Below, piece after piece: positions 17,798 through 26,118 of a stretch of DNA of 37,017 nt. Made by a program: the position numbers and the translations under genes. Each line of letters opens with the position of its first letter. Position 1 is the stretch's first letter. The stretch is from Lachnospiraceae bacterium (GTDB taxonomy: Bacteria; Bacillota; Clostridia; Lachnospirales; Lachnospiraceae), in the NCBI GenBank assembly GCA_017441585.1, contig JAFRWW010000034.1:1-37017 (forward strand), given 5' to 3'. The notes under the pieces were generated by a model. The model worked only from the letters and a program-made list of their open reading frames with translations, had not been told where the DNA came from and did no database searches.

Positions 17798-19115
17798 ACC
17801 TATAGTGGCTGTGGTGGGAAGACCGAATGTGGGCAAGTCCACACTGTTTAACGCCCTGGCCGGAGAGAGAATATCAATAGTAAAGGATACGCCGGGTATA
17901 ACCCGTGACCGTATATATGCGGACGCCGAGTGGCTGGGGCGTGGTTTCACCATGATAGATACGGGCGGAATAGAGCCTGATTCCGGAGACGTGATCCTGT
18001 CCCGCATGAGAGAGCAGGCACAGATCGCCATCGACACGGCGGATGTGATCCTTTTTATGGTGGATGTGCGCCAGGGACTGCAGGATGCGGATTCCAAGGT
18101 GGCGGATCTTTTGCGCCGTTCACAGAAAAAAGTGATCCTGGTAGTCAACAAGGTGGATGATTTTGAAAAATTCATGGCCGACGTCTATGAGTTTTATAAT
18201 CTGGGCATGGGTGATCCCGTGGCCATATCCTCCAAGAACAAGCTGGGACTGGGAGAACTGCTGGATGAGCTGATAAAGTATTTCCCTGAGGACACATCAC
18301 AGGAAGATGAAGAAGATGAACGCCCCAAGGTGGCCATAGTGGGTAAGCCAAATGTAGGTAAGTCCTCTATTATAAACAGGCTTCTGGGACAGGAGCGCCT
18401 CATTGTTTCCGATGTGGCGGGTACTACCAGGGATGCGGTGGATGCCGTGGCTGTTCATGATGGTAAGGAATATGTCTTTATTGATACGGCGGGACTGCGC
18501 CGCAAGAATAAGATAAAAGAAGAACTGGAGCACTATATGATCTTGCGTACGGTGTCGGCGGTGGAGCGTGCTGATGTGGTACTGGTGGTGATAGACGCCA
18601 CGGAGGGCATCACGGAGCAGGACGCCAAGATAGCGGGCATAGCTCATGACCGTGGCAAGGGTATCATCATAGTGGTCAATAAGTGGGACGCCATCGAAAA
18701 GGATGACAAGACCATTTACCGCTTCACCGAGGACGTAAAAGATGTGCTTTCATTCTTGTCCTACGCCGAGGTTATGTATGTATCGGCCAAGACCGGTCAG
18801 AGGCTGTCAAAGCTGTATGATTCCATCGACGCGGTGGTGCAGAACTGCTCATTGAGAGTGGCTACCGGCGTGCTGAATGAGATAATAACCGAGGCGGTGG
18901 CAATGGTACAGCCCCCCGCGGACAAGGGCAAGAGACTGCGCATATATTACACCACCCAGGTGTCGGTCAAGCCTCCGACCTTTGTCATATTTGTGAATGA
19001 TAAAAAGCTTATGCATTTTTCATATTTAAGATATCTGGAAAACAGGATAAGAGATGCCTTCGGATTCGCCGGGACCTCATTAAAATTTATAATCAGGGAG
19101 CGCAAGGAAAAATGA
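17790..19115 (+). CDS. der: Ribosome biogenesis GTPase Der (EngA)
   Basis: Der is a tandem-GTPase factor for 50S subunit assembly. The 441-residue protein has two G domains, the first with GRPNVGKST, DTPGITRD and NKVDD, the second with GKPNVGKSS, DTAGLRRKNK and NKWDAIEK, plus a C-terminal KH-like domain ending LRYLENRIRDAFGFAGTSLKF. All are typical. The start overlaps the upstream radical-SAM gene by 8 nt and its end overlaps plsY by 4 nt (ATGA), so the three are translationally coupled. Confidence 0.97.
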   Translation: MSKPIVAVVGRPNVGKSTLFNALAGERISIVKDTPGITRDRIYADAEWLGRGFTMIDTGGIEPDSGDVILSRMREQAQIAIDTADVILFMVDVRQGLQDADSKVADLLRRSQKKVILVVNKVDDFEKFMADVYEFYNLGMGDPVAISSKNKLGLGELLDELIKYFPEDTSQEDEEDERPKVAIVGKPNVGKSSIINRLLGQERLIVSDVAGTTRDAVDAVAVHDGKEYVFIDTAGLRRKNKIKEELEHYMILRTVSAVERADVVLVVIDATEGITEQDAKIAGIAHDRGKGIIIVVNKWDAIEKDDKTIYRFTEDVKDVLSFLSYAEVMYVSAKTGQRLSKLYDSIDAVVQNCSLRVATGVLNEIITEAVAMVQPPADKGKRLRIYYTTQVSVKPPTFVIFVNDKKLMHFSYLRYLENRIRDAFGFAGTSLKFIIRERKEK

Positions 19116-19783
19116 TTTATGCTGTCAGACTGATATGCGTGCTGATAGGGTATTGTTTCGGTCTTTTCCAAACGGCTTATATTTACGGCAGGATAAAGGG
19201 TTTTGATCTGAAAAATACCGGCAGTGGAAACTACGGTACTACGAATATGCTTCGAAGCCGCGGACTCAAGGCGGGGCTTCTGGTGCTTTTGGGAGATTCC
19301 TTCAAGTGTGTTTTCGCAGTGCTTCTGGTATGGCTTATATTCGGAAAAAGCTACGGGGCCATGTTCCCTCTGCTCAAGGTTTATACCGCGGCAGGCGTGA
19401 TACTGGGACACAATTTCCCGTTTTATATGGGCTTTAAGGGCGGAAAGGGCATAGCAGCCACCGCCGGACTTATAATGGTAATGGGTTGGACCTTTATGCT
19501 GCCGGAACTTATTATTTTCTCCATCGTCTTTGCCATGACGCATTATGTGTCTCTGGGATCTCTGACCATATATCTGTGGCTGTTTCTGCAGATAGTGGTG
19601 ATGGGAGAGAAGGGCTACGGACAGTTCGCCACCCTTACGAAGCCTCTTCGCATCGAGATGTACACGGTGGTGTTGCTTCTGGTCATAATGGCCTTTGTAA
19701 AGCATCGTGAAAACATAAAAAGGCTCCTTAACGGAACCGAGAGAAAAACGTATCTGACTAAAAAAAAGGAGAGTGATTCTTAA
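19112..19783 (+). CDS. plsY: Acyl-phosphate glycerol-3-phosphate acyltransferase PlsY
   Basis: PlsY transfers the acyl group from acyl phosphate to glycerol 3-phosphate, the first step of phospholipid synthesis in most bacteria. The 223-residue multi-pass membrane protein carries recognisable motifs: GSGNYGTTNMLR, GHNFPFYMGFKGGKGIAAT and a later hydrophobic region. The first motif is normally GSGNPGATN; here Pro is Tyr and Ala is Thr. The order der-plsY-gpsA matches the substrate supply by GpsA. It is coupled to der through a 4-nt overlap. Confidence 0.93.
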   Translation: MIYAVRLICVLIGYCFGLFQTAYIYGRIKGFDLKNTGSGNYGTTNMLRSRGLKAGLLVLLGDSFKCVFAVLLVWLIFGKSYGAMFPLLKVYTAAGVILGHNFPFYMGFKGGKGIAATAGLIMVMGWTFMLPELIIFSIVFAMTHYVSLGSLTIYLWLFLQIVVMGEKGYGQFATLTKPLRIEMYTVVLLLVIMAFVKHRENIKRLLNGTERKTYLTKKKESDS

Positions 19784-19784
19784 A

Positions 19785-20465
19785 ATGGATACTTCAGTCA
19801 CAAAGGGCGTATCACGATATTCTGCCTTCGTGATACTGACATTTATCTGCACCGTCTTATGGCTTGTTCCCGTAATGGGTGGAGAGCCGGTGGAGGAGAC
19901 GGATGGTGTGATAACGGATGAGGATGTGGAAGATAAGGACGCATCTTCCTCTTCATCGGTGTATGTGCGTCCGAAGGAGCAGGAAGCCGTAGAGTTCAGC
20001 GATGCGGACCTTAAAAAAAATACCCAGATCGCGGATTCCTATAAGGCCGTGATCTATGGAAATGAAGACTGGGATGATGTGGGTCCTGCGGTGGATGATG
20101 AGTACGGCGGACTTTCCGTCAAGGATTATAACGCGCTGGTGCGTATGACCTACGCCGAGGCAGGCGGTGAGGGCGAAGAAGGCATGCTTTTGGTGGCAAA
20201 TGTCATCCTGAACCGTATGAAGAGTTATAAATATCCGGTTACGGTTTCCGCGGTCATATCACAGACCGGACAGTTCCAGCCCTATGCCAATGGCAGGTAT
20301 TCCGAGGTGGAGCCGGATGCAGCGGCTGTCAGAGCAGTCAAAAGAGCCCTTTCCGGAGAGAATAACGCTCCCGGAGTGTTGTATTTCAAGAGTGTCCATT
20401 CCAACGCGGTATGGTCACATAAGGAAGTGGCTTTCAGATATAAAAATCATATTTTCTATTATTGA
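19785..20465 (+). CDS. SleB/CwlJ-like cell wall hydrolase
   Basis: The 226-residue protein has one N-terminal hydrophobic segment (YSAFVILTFICTVLWLVPV), a signal or anchor; an acidic, Ser-rich linker; and a C-terminal Hydrolase_2 domain with RMTYAEAGGEGEEGMLLVANVILNRM and SQTGQFQPYANGRY. In SleB the first Glu of this YAEA block is the catalytic residue of a lytic transglycosylase that cleaves spore-cortex peptidoglycan. The homologue may act in germination or in vegetative wall turnover. ATG 19785 is preferred over an in-frame GTG at 19773, which would overlap the GGAGAG ribosome site. It is interposed between plsY and gpsA. Confidence 0.88.
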   Translation: MDTSVTKGVSRYSAFVILTFICTVLWLVPVMGGEPVEETDGVITDEDVEDKDASSSSSVYVRPKEQEAVEFSDADLKKNTQIADSYKAVIYGNEDWDDVGPAVDDEYGGLSVKDYNALVRMTYAEAGGEGEEGMLLVANVILNRMKSYKYPVTVSAVISQTGQFQPYANGRYSEVEPDAAAVRAVKRALSGENNAPGVLYFKSVHSNAVWSHKEVAFRYKNHIFYY

Positions 20466-20484
20466 TTTAGAAAAAAGTAAGAAA

Positions 20485-20520
20485 GGATGACAGAAGAGCT
20501 GGTTTTCTCAGGATGACAGG
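20485..20520 (+). repeat. Dispersed repeat fragment (AGGATGACAG, two copies)
   Basis: Two AGGATGACAG units lie at 20484-20494 and 20510-20520, the second as TCAGGATGACAGG. These match the right end of the dispersed palindromic element. The rest of the gap before gpsA shows no promoter I trust. Confidence 0.45.
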
Positions 20521-20576
20521 CGGTTATGTCATCAAAGAGTGAGTGACGAAGATATTTACGGAAGGAGTTCGTGATA

Positions 20577-21608
20577 ATGGATTCGGAAACAAAGAGCATA
20601 GGAATAATCGGTGCGGGCAGCTGGGGCACGGCCCTGGCATGGCATCTTTCCCACAAGGGGCATAATGTGACCATGTGGTCTTCACTGGCGGATGAGATAG
20701 ACGATCTGATAGAGCACAGGGAGCATAAGAAGAAACTCCCCGGCGTGGTACTGCCTGAAAATGTCAGCTTCACCTCTACCATGTCTGAGGCCATAGACAG
20801 CAAGACACTGGTGATCGTTGCAGTGCCCTCACCCTATGTGAGAAGCACCGCACAGGAGATGAACCGTTATGTGGCTGACGGTCAGGTTGTGGTAAATGTG
20901 GCAAAGGGAATCGAGGAGAGTACCTTAAAGACCTTATCGGCTATAATCAAAGAGGAGATCCCTCAGGCCGAGGTGGCTGTACTGACCGGACCTACCCATG
21001 CGGAAGAGGTGGGCGCAGGCATGCCCACCGCCATAGTGGCAGGCTGCAGGAATCATGAAGTGGCAAAGATGATCCAGGACATATTCATGAGCGAGAACTT
21101 AAGGGTATATTCCAATACGGATGTACTGGGAATGGAGACCGGCGCCGCCCTGAAAAATGTCATGGCTCTGGCAGCCGGCGTGGCAGACGGCATAGGCTGC
21201 GGAGATAATTTAAAGGCAGCCCTTATTACCAGAGGTATCCATGAGATGGTGAGACTGGGAGTGGCCATGGGCTGCAACTCGGAGACCTTTTATGGTCTGA
21301 CGGGCCTGGGAGATCTGATAGTCACCTGTGCATCCATGCATTCCAGGAACAGACGGGCGGGTATACTCATAGGACAGGGCAAGAGCGTACAGGAAGCCAT
21401 GGATGAGGTCAGTATGGTGGTAGAGGGCGTTTATGCGGCCAAGGCAGCCCTGGAACTGGCCGGAAAATACGGAGTGGAGCTTCCCATTGTGGAAGAGATG
21501 AATAAAGTGTTGTTTGAGGACAAGAATCCTCATCAGGCTCTGGCGGATCTGATGAAGCGTTCCAAGAAGCCCGAGACGGATGTGCTCATGGACGTGGCAG
21601 ATTTTTGA
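20577..21608 (+). CDS. gpsA: NAD(P)H-dependent glycerol-3-phosphate dehydrogenase
   Basis: GpsA makes sn-glycerol 3-phosphate from dihydroxyacetone phosphate for phospholipid synthesis. The 343-residue protein begins with the Rossmann motif IGIIGAGSWGTALAWHL, followed by VNVAKGIEE and VLTGPTHAEEV. The substrate-site region includes KNVMALAAGVADGIGCGDNLKAALITRG and GLTGLGDLIVTC. ATG 20577 is preferred to GTG 20571, because GAAGGAG (20561-20567) stands 9 nt before the ATG but only 3 nt before the GTG. It feeds PlsY, encoded two genes upstream. Confidence 0.96.
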   Translation: MDSETKSIGIIGAGSWGTALAWHLSHKGHNVTMWSSLADEIDDLIEHREHKKKLPGVVLPENVSFTSTMSEAIDSKTLVIVAVPSPYVRSTAQEMNRYVADGQVVVNVAKGIEESTLKTLSAIIKEEIPQAEVAVLTGPTHAEEVGAGMPTAIVAGCRNHEVAKMIQDIFMSENLRVYSNTDVLGMETGAALKNVMALAAGVADGIGCGDNLKAALITRGIHEMVRLGVAMGCNSETFYGLTGLGDLIVTCASMHSRNRRAGILIGQGKSVQEAMDEVSMVVEGVYAAKAALELAGKYGVELPIVEEMNKVLFEDKNPHQALADLMKRSKKPETDVLMDVADF

Positions 21609-21660
21609 TATTTTACTGTGACGACAGACAGTTAAATATAGTTCAATAAGAGGTGGTCGT

Positions 21661-22497
21661 ATGGCAGCCATAAATGATACTTTGGACGGCGTTTTTATCA
21701 ATCCGGTTGAATTTGCCCAGTCCCTCCCCGGAGGTTTTCTGATCTATAGGGCAGTGGGACGTGGCAGCATCCTGTTTGCCAATAACAAGCTGATAGATAT
21801 CTTCGGCTGTTATGATTACAAAGAGTTTGTCAGACTGACCGGCGGTACCTTCGAGGGCATGGTATATGCCCCGGACAGGAAGGCAGTGCTGGAATCCATC
21901 GAGAAACAGGTGGAAGCCCATTCGGAAAAACTCGACTATGTGGAATACCGTATAGTGAGGCGTGACGGGAAGGTCCGCTGGGTGGACGATTATGGAAGAC
22001 TGGTGCATTCCCAAAAGCAGGGAGATCTGTTTTATGTTTTCATAAGCGATACCACCGAGGCTCATGATGAGGAATTTTATCTCAATGAGCGTGTCATGAC
22101 ACTGGAGGCTCTGACCCGGGAGTTTGAAGCGGTGTTCTTACTCAGTCTTAACACGGGGACCATGAGGGTCTTCCGTGCCCTGGGTGATTACAGCAGGAAA
22201 TGTATAGGGCACGGTGTTCCCGAGGAGGCTGACGGCTATGATCTGGACTGGCGTTCAGCCTGCTTAAAATATGCCAGGAAGATTGTGGTGCCTGAGGATG
22301 CGGAAACTTATCTGGACGAAATGTCTCTGACCAGGATCAAGACCCGCCTTGAGAGTGAGAGTTCCTACAGCGTAAAGCACAGATGTAAGGATGATATGAC
22401 CGGCGTGATCTCGGAAAATGAACTGTATGTGTCAAGGGTAGAGGGCGTTGATGACTCGCTGGTAGTAATAGCCCATCGTTTCTGCCGCGAACTATGA
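21661..22497 (+). CDS. PAS-domain protein without a recognisable output domain
   Basis: The 278-residue cytosolic protein has one clear PAS fold (about residues 22-135: PGGFLIYRAVGRGSILFANNKLIDIFGC, then YVEYRIVRRDGKVRWVDDYGRLV and YVFISDTTEAHDEE) and a second, less clear PAS-like or linker part (about 145-275). No kinase, GGDEF, EAL or HTH domain follows. In related bacteria such modules usually sit at the N-terminus of diguanylate cyclases or kinases, so this may be a truncated gene or a stand-alone sensor. GAGGTGG lies before the ATG. About 376 bp follow before infC. Confidence 0.7.
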   Translation: MAAINDTLDGVFINPVEFAQSLPGGFLIYRAVGRGSILFANNKLIDIFGCYDYKEFVRLTGGTFEGMVYAPDRKAVLESIEKQVEAHSEKLDYVEYRIVRRDGKVRWVDDYGRLVHSQKQGDLFYVFISDTTEAHDEEFYLNERVMTLEALTREFEAVFLLSLNTGTMRVFRALGDYSRKCIGHGVPEEADGYDLDWRSACLKYARKIVVPEDAETYLDEMSLTRIKTRLESESSYSVKHRCKDDMTGVISENELYVSRVEGVDDSLVVIAHRFCREL

Positions 22498-22582
22498 TGC
22501 TTGTCTGAAGCCTTATCTTCTTCGTTGTCCTCAATTGATGTACTATTCGGTACGACTCATTCGGACGCCTTGAATATGAGGA

Positions 22583-22605
22583 TTCATCCTGCGCATCAGG
22601 ATCAT
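22583..22605 (+). repeat. Inverted repeat downstream of the PAS gene
   Basis: ATCCTG-CGCAT-CAGGAT (22586-22602) can form a short hairpin, but no T-run follows, so it is not an obvious terminator. It may be a relic of the dispersed CAGGATGA element. Confidence 0.3.
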
Positions 22606-22649
22606 ATGCGGGGAAATGTTTTCGCAAGTAGAAAAATAAGAATTAGAAC

Positions 22650-22679
22650 TTGACATATTTGGTTTCTGTGTGGTAATAT
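22650..22679 (+). promoter_or_regulatory. Promoter of the infC operon
   Basis: TTGACA (22650-22655), an 18-bp spacer and TAATAT (22674-22679) form a good sigma-A promoter. Transcription would begin near 22686, giving a leader of about 190 nt. Confidence 0.75.
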
Positions 22680-22685
22680 ACCCGT

Positions 22686-22873
22686 TGTTGTGTGTTTTCA
22701 CACATTTACAGGAAAGCAGAGTATCCCTCTCACCCGTCGGCTTTGGCTTGCGGCGTTAATATTTATCGAAGTGCATGATGCCCGCAGCAGGGGCGTTTTA
22801 TCATCGATATATGTTATGTGACGGATACATGTGTATCCGTTTTGTTTTGTATTTTTTGATGGAGGGTAGGACA
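22686..22873 (+). ncRNA. L20-leader-like attenuator RNA
   Basis: The long leader contains GC-rich foldable sequence (about 22720-22800) and then a textbook terminator: ACGGATAC (22821-22828), loop ATGT, GTATCCGT (22833-22840) and a T-rich run to 22857. This stands just before the infC ribosome site. In Firmicutes the infC-rpmI-rplT operon is controlled by L20 binding to such a leader and causing premature termination. The full L20-binding fold was not verified. Confidence 0.65.
22821..22857 (+). terminator. Attenuator terminator in the infC leader
   Basis: The 8-bp perfect stem with a 4-nt loop (22821-22840) is followed by a T-rich run (TTTTGTTTTG, then ATTTTTT). It lies 3 nt before the infC Shine-Dalgarno, so it should act as a regulated terminator rather than the end of an upstream gene. 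Confidence 0.8.
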
Positions 22874-23380
22874 ATTAACGACTTAATGATCAATGAGCAG
22901 ATCAGGGACAGGGAAGTCCGCGTGATCGGCGAGGACGGCGAGCAGCTGGGAATCATGTCGGCGAATCAGGCCAGGGAACTTGCTGCGCAGGCAGGAGTAG
23001 ATCTGGTAAAGATAGCACCTCAGGCACAGCCGCCGGTATGCAGGATTGTTGATTACGGTAAGTTCAGATATGAGCAGAGCCGTAAACAGAAGGAAGCTAA
23101 GAAAAAGCAGAAGGTCATAGAAGTGAAGGAGATAAGGATGTCTCCGAACATCGATACCAATGATCTCAACACAAAGGTGTCGGCAGCCAGAAAATTCCTG
23201 GAAAAGGGTAACAGGGTTAAGGTAACTCTGCGTTTCAGGGGACGTGAGATGGCTCATATGCAGTCTGCGAAGCATATTCTGGATGAGTTCGCCGAGGCAC
23301 TCTCAGAAGTGGCCACCATCGAAAAGGAACCTAAGGTAGAGGGAAGAAACATGACTATGTTTTTGACCGAGAAGAAATAA
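22874..23380 (+). CDS. infC: Translation initiation factor IF-3
   Basis: IF-3 checks start-codon pairing and keeps ribosomal subunits apart. The 168-residue protein reads (I/M)[17 protein letters not shown], then [25 protein letters not shown] and [16 protein letters not shown], all conserved. I place the start at an AUU codon (22874). GGAGG (22861-22865) is 8 nt upstream, whereas the in-frame ATG at 22859 would overlap that site and the ATG at 22886 is 20 nt away. AUU initiation is the known self-regulatory start of infC in several bacteria, so this supports autoregulation. rpmI and rplT follow. Confidence 0.93.
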   Translation: MNDLMINEQIRDREVRVIGEDGEQLGIMSANQARELAAQAGVDLVKIAPQAQPPVCRIVDYGKFRYEQSRKQKEAKKKQKVIEVKEIRMSPNIDTNDLNTKVSAARKFLEKGNRVKVTLRFRGREMAHMQSAKHILDEFAEALSEVATIEKEPKVEGRNMTMFLTEKK

Positions 23381-23399
23381 TTTATGGAGGTTGATAATC

Positions 23400-23600
23400 A
23401 TGCCTAAGATTAAAACAAACAGATCAGCAGCAAAGCGTTTCAAGGTGACAGGTACCGGAAAGCTTAAGAGGAATAAGGCTTACAAGCGTCATATTCTCAC
23501 AAAGAAGTCTGCAAAGACCAAGAGAAATCTGCGTAAAGCCGTTATAATCGACAGCTCAAACTTCAAGCCCATCAAGAAGATAACTCCTTATTTACAGTAA
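23400..23600 (+). CDS. rpmI: 50S ribosomal protein L35
   Basis: The 66-residue basic protein [20 protein letters not shown]... with [18 protein letters not shown] and a final KKITPYLQ is a standard L35. The start is ATG 23400, with GGAGG at 23386-23390; an upstream in-frame extension of three residues is not supported. It is the middle gene of the infC operon. Confidence 0.97.
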   Translation: MPKIKTNRSAAKRFKVTGTGKLKRNKAYKRHILTKKSAKTKRNLRKAVIIDSSNFKPIKKITPYLQ

Positions 23601-23645
23601 AGAGAGTTATAGAGATTTAGATAGTATTTCGAAAGGAGTTTAAAA

Positions 23646-24002
23646 ATGGCAAGGATAAAAGGCGGATTAAACGCAAGAAAAAAGCATAACAGGGTATTAA
23701 AACTGGCTAAGGGTTACAGAGGAGCCAGATCGAACCAGTACAGAATCGCAAAGCAGTCCGTAATGAGGGCAATGGCTGAGGCATATAAGGGCCGCAAGGA
23801 AAAGAAGCGTCAGATGAGACAGCTCTGGATCGCCCGTATCAACGCAGCAGCAAGACTCAACGGTTTATCATACAGCAAGTTCATGTATGGCCTTAAGCTC
23901 GCTGAGGTGGAGATAAACAGGAAGATGCTGGCTGAGATGGCCGTAAATGATCCTGAGGGATTTAAGAGTCTGGCAGACCTGGTAAAAGAGAAGGTTGCAT
24001 AA
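23646..24002 (+). CDS. rplT: 50S ribosomal protein L20
   Basis: The 118-residue protein begins [29 protein letters not shown] and contains [27 protein letters not shown], the classical L20 sequence. L20 is an early 23S-binding assembly protein and, in Firmicutes, the repressor of its own operon through the leader RNA. AAAGGAG lies about 8 nt before the ATG. A terminator follows. Confidence 0.98.
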   Translation: MARIKGGLNARKKHNRVLKLAKGYRGARSNQYRIAKQSVMRAMAEAYKGRKEKKRQMRQLWIARINAAARLNGLSYSKFMYGLKLAEVEINRKMLAEMAVNDPEGFKSLADLVKEKVA

Positions 24003-24011
24003 GATTTAAGG

Positions 24012-24058
24012 AAAGACCGCTCCACCTTTAAAAGAGGGTGAGCGGTCTTTATTCTTTC
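24012..24058 (+). terminator. Terminator of the infC-rpmI-rplT operon
   Basis: AAAGACCGCTC-CACC (from 24012) pairs with GGTG-AGCGGTCTTT (to 24050), with one bulge and a T-rich tail (TTTATTCTTTC). The next gene's ATG is at 24061, only about 10 nt after the stem. Confidence 0.85.
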
Positions 24059-24060
24059 GT

Positions 24061-25542
24061 ATGAATAAAAAAAATATCAAGGGCTGGCTTAAGCACGGTG
24101 ATTTCATACTGATCGATATAATCCTGATGCAGCTGGCTTATATAATCGCATATTGGATGCATGAAGACTTTGATAATCCTTATGACAGCGAGCGCTACAT
24201 ATTTATGGCTGTTGTTATAGGGTTTTGTCAGCTGGTCATAATACTCTTTTCACAGAATTACAAAAGTATCCTCAGAAGGAGTGTGTTCGAGGAACTGCTG
24301 GCGGTATGCAGATATATGGGGGAGGTTATTGTGGCCGCCCTGCTTTTCATATTTGTGATCCACAGATATGAGGTGACCTCCAGACTGCAGTTCGGTCTTA
24401 CTTCGGTGGTCTTTATCCTGCTTTCGTTTCTTGTAAGATGTTTCCGCAAGTACTGGCTCTTTAAGAACAGGGAAGCAAAGGCCGAGAACAGATCCATCAT
24501 CCTGATCACCTCATACTCACTGGTACAGGAGGCGCTGGACGGCCTGACTGCTTCGGATCTGTACGTGGATTTCAAGGTTACGGGAGTGGTACTGCTGGAT
24601 GAGCCCAATGAGAATATTGAGCGCGAAGCCATGGAACTGGAGGCTTCTCTGGACATCCCCGTACTTCCCTTAAATGATGAAGCTATCACGGAGATGGGAC
24701 ACGGCTGGGTGGATGAGGTCTTCATTCTTCAGCCTGAAAATCTGCCCTTCCCCAGACAGATTATGGATGACTTCATGGAGATGGGCATTACGGTAAATTA
24801 TTCCGTACCCGCCATCAATGATGACAAGTGGCCGGTGGCGGACATGCGTAAGCTGGGACGCTTCAGGGTGCTTACCAACAGCATCAAATTTATATCCGCA
24901 GGAGATATGATGCTCAAGCGCATCATGGATATCGCAGGCGGTATAGTGGGCTGTCTTATGACCTGTGTGATCTTCATCTTTGTGGCGCCCATTATATATA
25001 TCAAGTCACCGGGTCCCATATTTTTCAAACAGCAAAGAGTGGGCCTTAACGGAAAGACCTTTATGATGTATAAATTCCGAAGCATGTATATGGATGCGGA
25101 GGAGAGAAAAGCCGCCCTCATGGCACAGAACAAAATATGCGACGGCATGATGTTTAAGATGGACGACGATCCCAGGATCATCGGCAGCGAGAAAAAGGAC
25201 AAAAAAGGCCGTCCTGCGGGAATCGGTAATTTCATCCGGCGCACTTCCCTGGATGAGTTTCCCCAGTTCATCAATGTGCTCAAGGGAGACATGTCCCTGG
25301 TGGGCACCAGGCCCCCCACACTGGATGAGTGGCAGAAATATGACATGTCCCACAGAGTGAGGATGAGCATTAAGCCGGGTATAACCGGAATGTGGCAGGT
25401 GAGCGGCAGAAGCTCCATCACTGATTTTAACGAAGTGGTGAGACTGGACCGTGAGTATATAGAGAACTGGAGGCTCTCTTTGGATATAAAGATACTGCTC
25501 AAGACCGTTTGGGTGGTGATCATGCGTAGCGGAGCTTCATAG
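24061..25542 (+). CDS. Polyprenyl glycosylphosphotransferase (exopolysaccharide initiation)
   Basis: The 493-residue protein has four to five N-terminal membrane segments (about residues 12-130), a CoA-binding-like middle region, then another membrane segment and the C-terminal bacterial sugar-transferase domain: MLKRIMDIAGGIVG, KSPGPIFFKQQRVG, YKFRSM, FIRRTSLDEFPQFINVLKGDMSLVGTRPP, KPGITGMWQVSGRS. Such enzymes attach the first sugar-1-phosphate to undecaprenyl phosphate for capsule or exopolysaccharide. The sugar is unknown. No other glycosyltransferase gene is nearby. No Shine-Dalgarno is seen; the ATG follows a terminator and a weak -10 (TATTCT, 24050-24055), so the start or its expression is unusual. 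Confidence 0.9.
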   Translation: MNKKNIKGWLKHGDFILIDIILMQLAYIIAYWMHEDFDNPYDSERYIFMAVVIGFCQLVIILFSQNYKSILRRSVFEELLAVCRYMGEVIVAALLFIFVIHRYEVTSRLQFGLTSVVFILLSFLVRCFRKYWLFKNREAKAENRSIILITSYSLVQEALDGLTASDLYVDFKVTGVVLLDEPNENIEREAMELEASLDIPVLPLNDEAITEMGHGWVDEVFILQPENLPFPRQIMDDFMEMGITVNYSVPAINDDKWPVADMRKLGRFRVLTNSIKFISAGDMMLKRIMDIAGGIVGCLMTCVIFIFVAPIIYIKSPGPIFFKQQRVGLNGKTFMMYKFRSMYMDAEERKAALMAQNKICDGMMFKMDDDPRIIGSEKKDKKGRPAGIGNFIRRTSLDEFPQFINVLKGDMSLVGTRPPTLDEWQKYDMSHRVRMSIKPGITGMWQVSGRSSITDFNEVVRLDREYIENWRLSLDIKILLKTVWVVIMRSGAS

Positions 25543-25556
25543 AAGGAGTATTTAAA

Positions 25557-26060
25557 ATGTCGGAAAGACTGACAAAAGGCGATGTTAAAAAGATAGAGGC
25601 GGAGATAGAAGAGCGCAAGCTGGTGATCCGCCCCAAGGCCATAGAGGACGTAAAGGTCACCAGAGCACAGGGCGATCTGTCCGAAAATTTTGAGTATCAT
25701 GAGGCGAAGCGTTTCAAGAACCAGAATGAGAGCAGGATACGCTATCTGGAAAAGATGCTTAAGAACGCCCAGATCGTGGATGATGATTCCAAGGATGATG
25801 AAGTCGGTATAAACAACACCGTGGAGGTACTGTTCGAAGAAGACAATACCACTGAAAAGTACAGACTGGTGACTTCAATCAGAGGCGATTCCATGAAGAA
25901 TCTGGTTTCCATCGAATCTCCCATAGGCTGTGCCCTTATGGGGAAAAAGGTGGGAGACAGGGTGAGTGTTAAGGTAAATGATGATTATTCATATTACCTT
26001 AAGATTCTGTCCATAGCCAACACCGGCGATGATGAAAATCTGGAGATCAAGAAGTTCTGA
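25557..26060 (+). CDS. greA: GreA/GreB family transcript cleavage factor
   Basis: Gre factors rescue backtracked RNA polymerase by stimulating cleavage of the nascent RNA. The 167-residue protein has the N-terminal coiled coil with the acidic tip ARAQGDLSEN-like (here TRAQGDLSENFEYHEAK), which carries the essential Asp and Glu, and a C-terminal FKBP-like domain with SPIGCALMGKKVGDRVSV. AAGGAG lies about 8 nt before the ATG. It is 14 nt behind the glycosylphosphotransferase gene and probably co-transcribed. It is somewhat divergent from housekeeping GreA, so a second, more typical copy elsewhere is possible. Confidence 0.88.
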   Translation: MSERLTKGDVKKIEAEIEERKLVIRPKAIEDVKVTRAQGDLSENFEYHEAKRFKNQNESRIRYLEKMLKNAQIVDDDSKDDEVGINNTVEVLFEEDNTTEKYRLVTSIRGDSMKNLVSIESPIGCALMGKKVGDRVSVKVNDDYSYYLKILSIANTGDDENLEIKKF

Positions 26061-26080
26061 TAACGGTTTAAGGCGTGTAA

Positions 26081-26110
26081 GTGACAAGTATTGCCTTGTT
26101 GTGATATAAT
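26081..26110 (+). promoter_or_regulatory. Extended -10 promoter of the Dlt-like operon
   Basis: The consensus extended -10 TGA-TATAAT (26102-26110) has a GTGACA at 26081-26086, 18 bp upstream of the hexamer. Transcription would begin at about 26117, 1-2 nt before the ATG at 26119, with no Shine-Dalgarno. This implies a leaderless or nearly leaderless mRNA. Confidence 0.7.
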
Positions 26111-26118
26111 GGTTCGAT

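Noticed and set aside
22775..22873. Upstream AUG starts for infC
   Set aside because: They would place the attenuator terminator and the Shine-Dalgarno inside the coding region.
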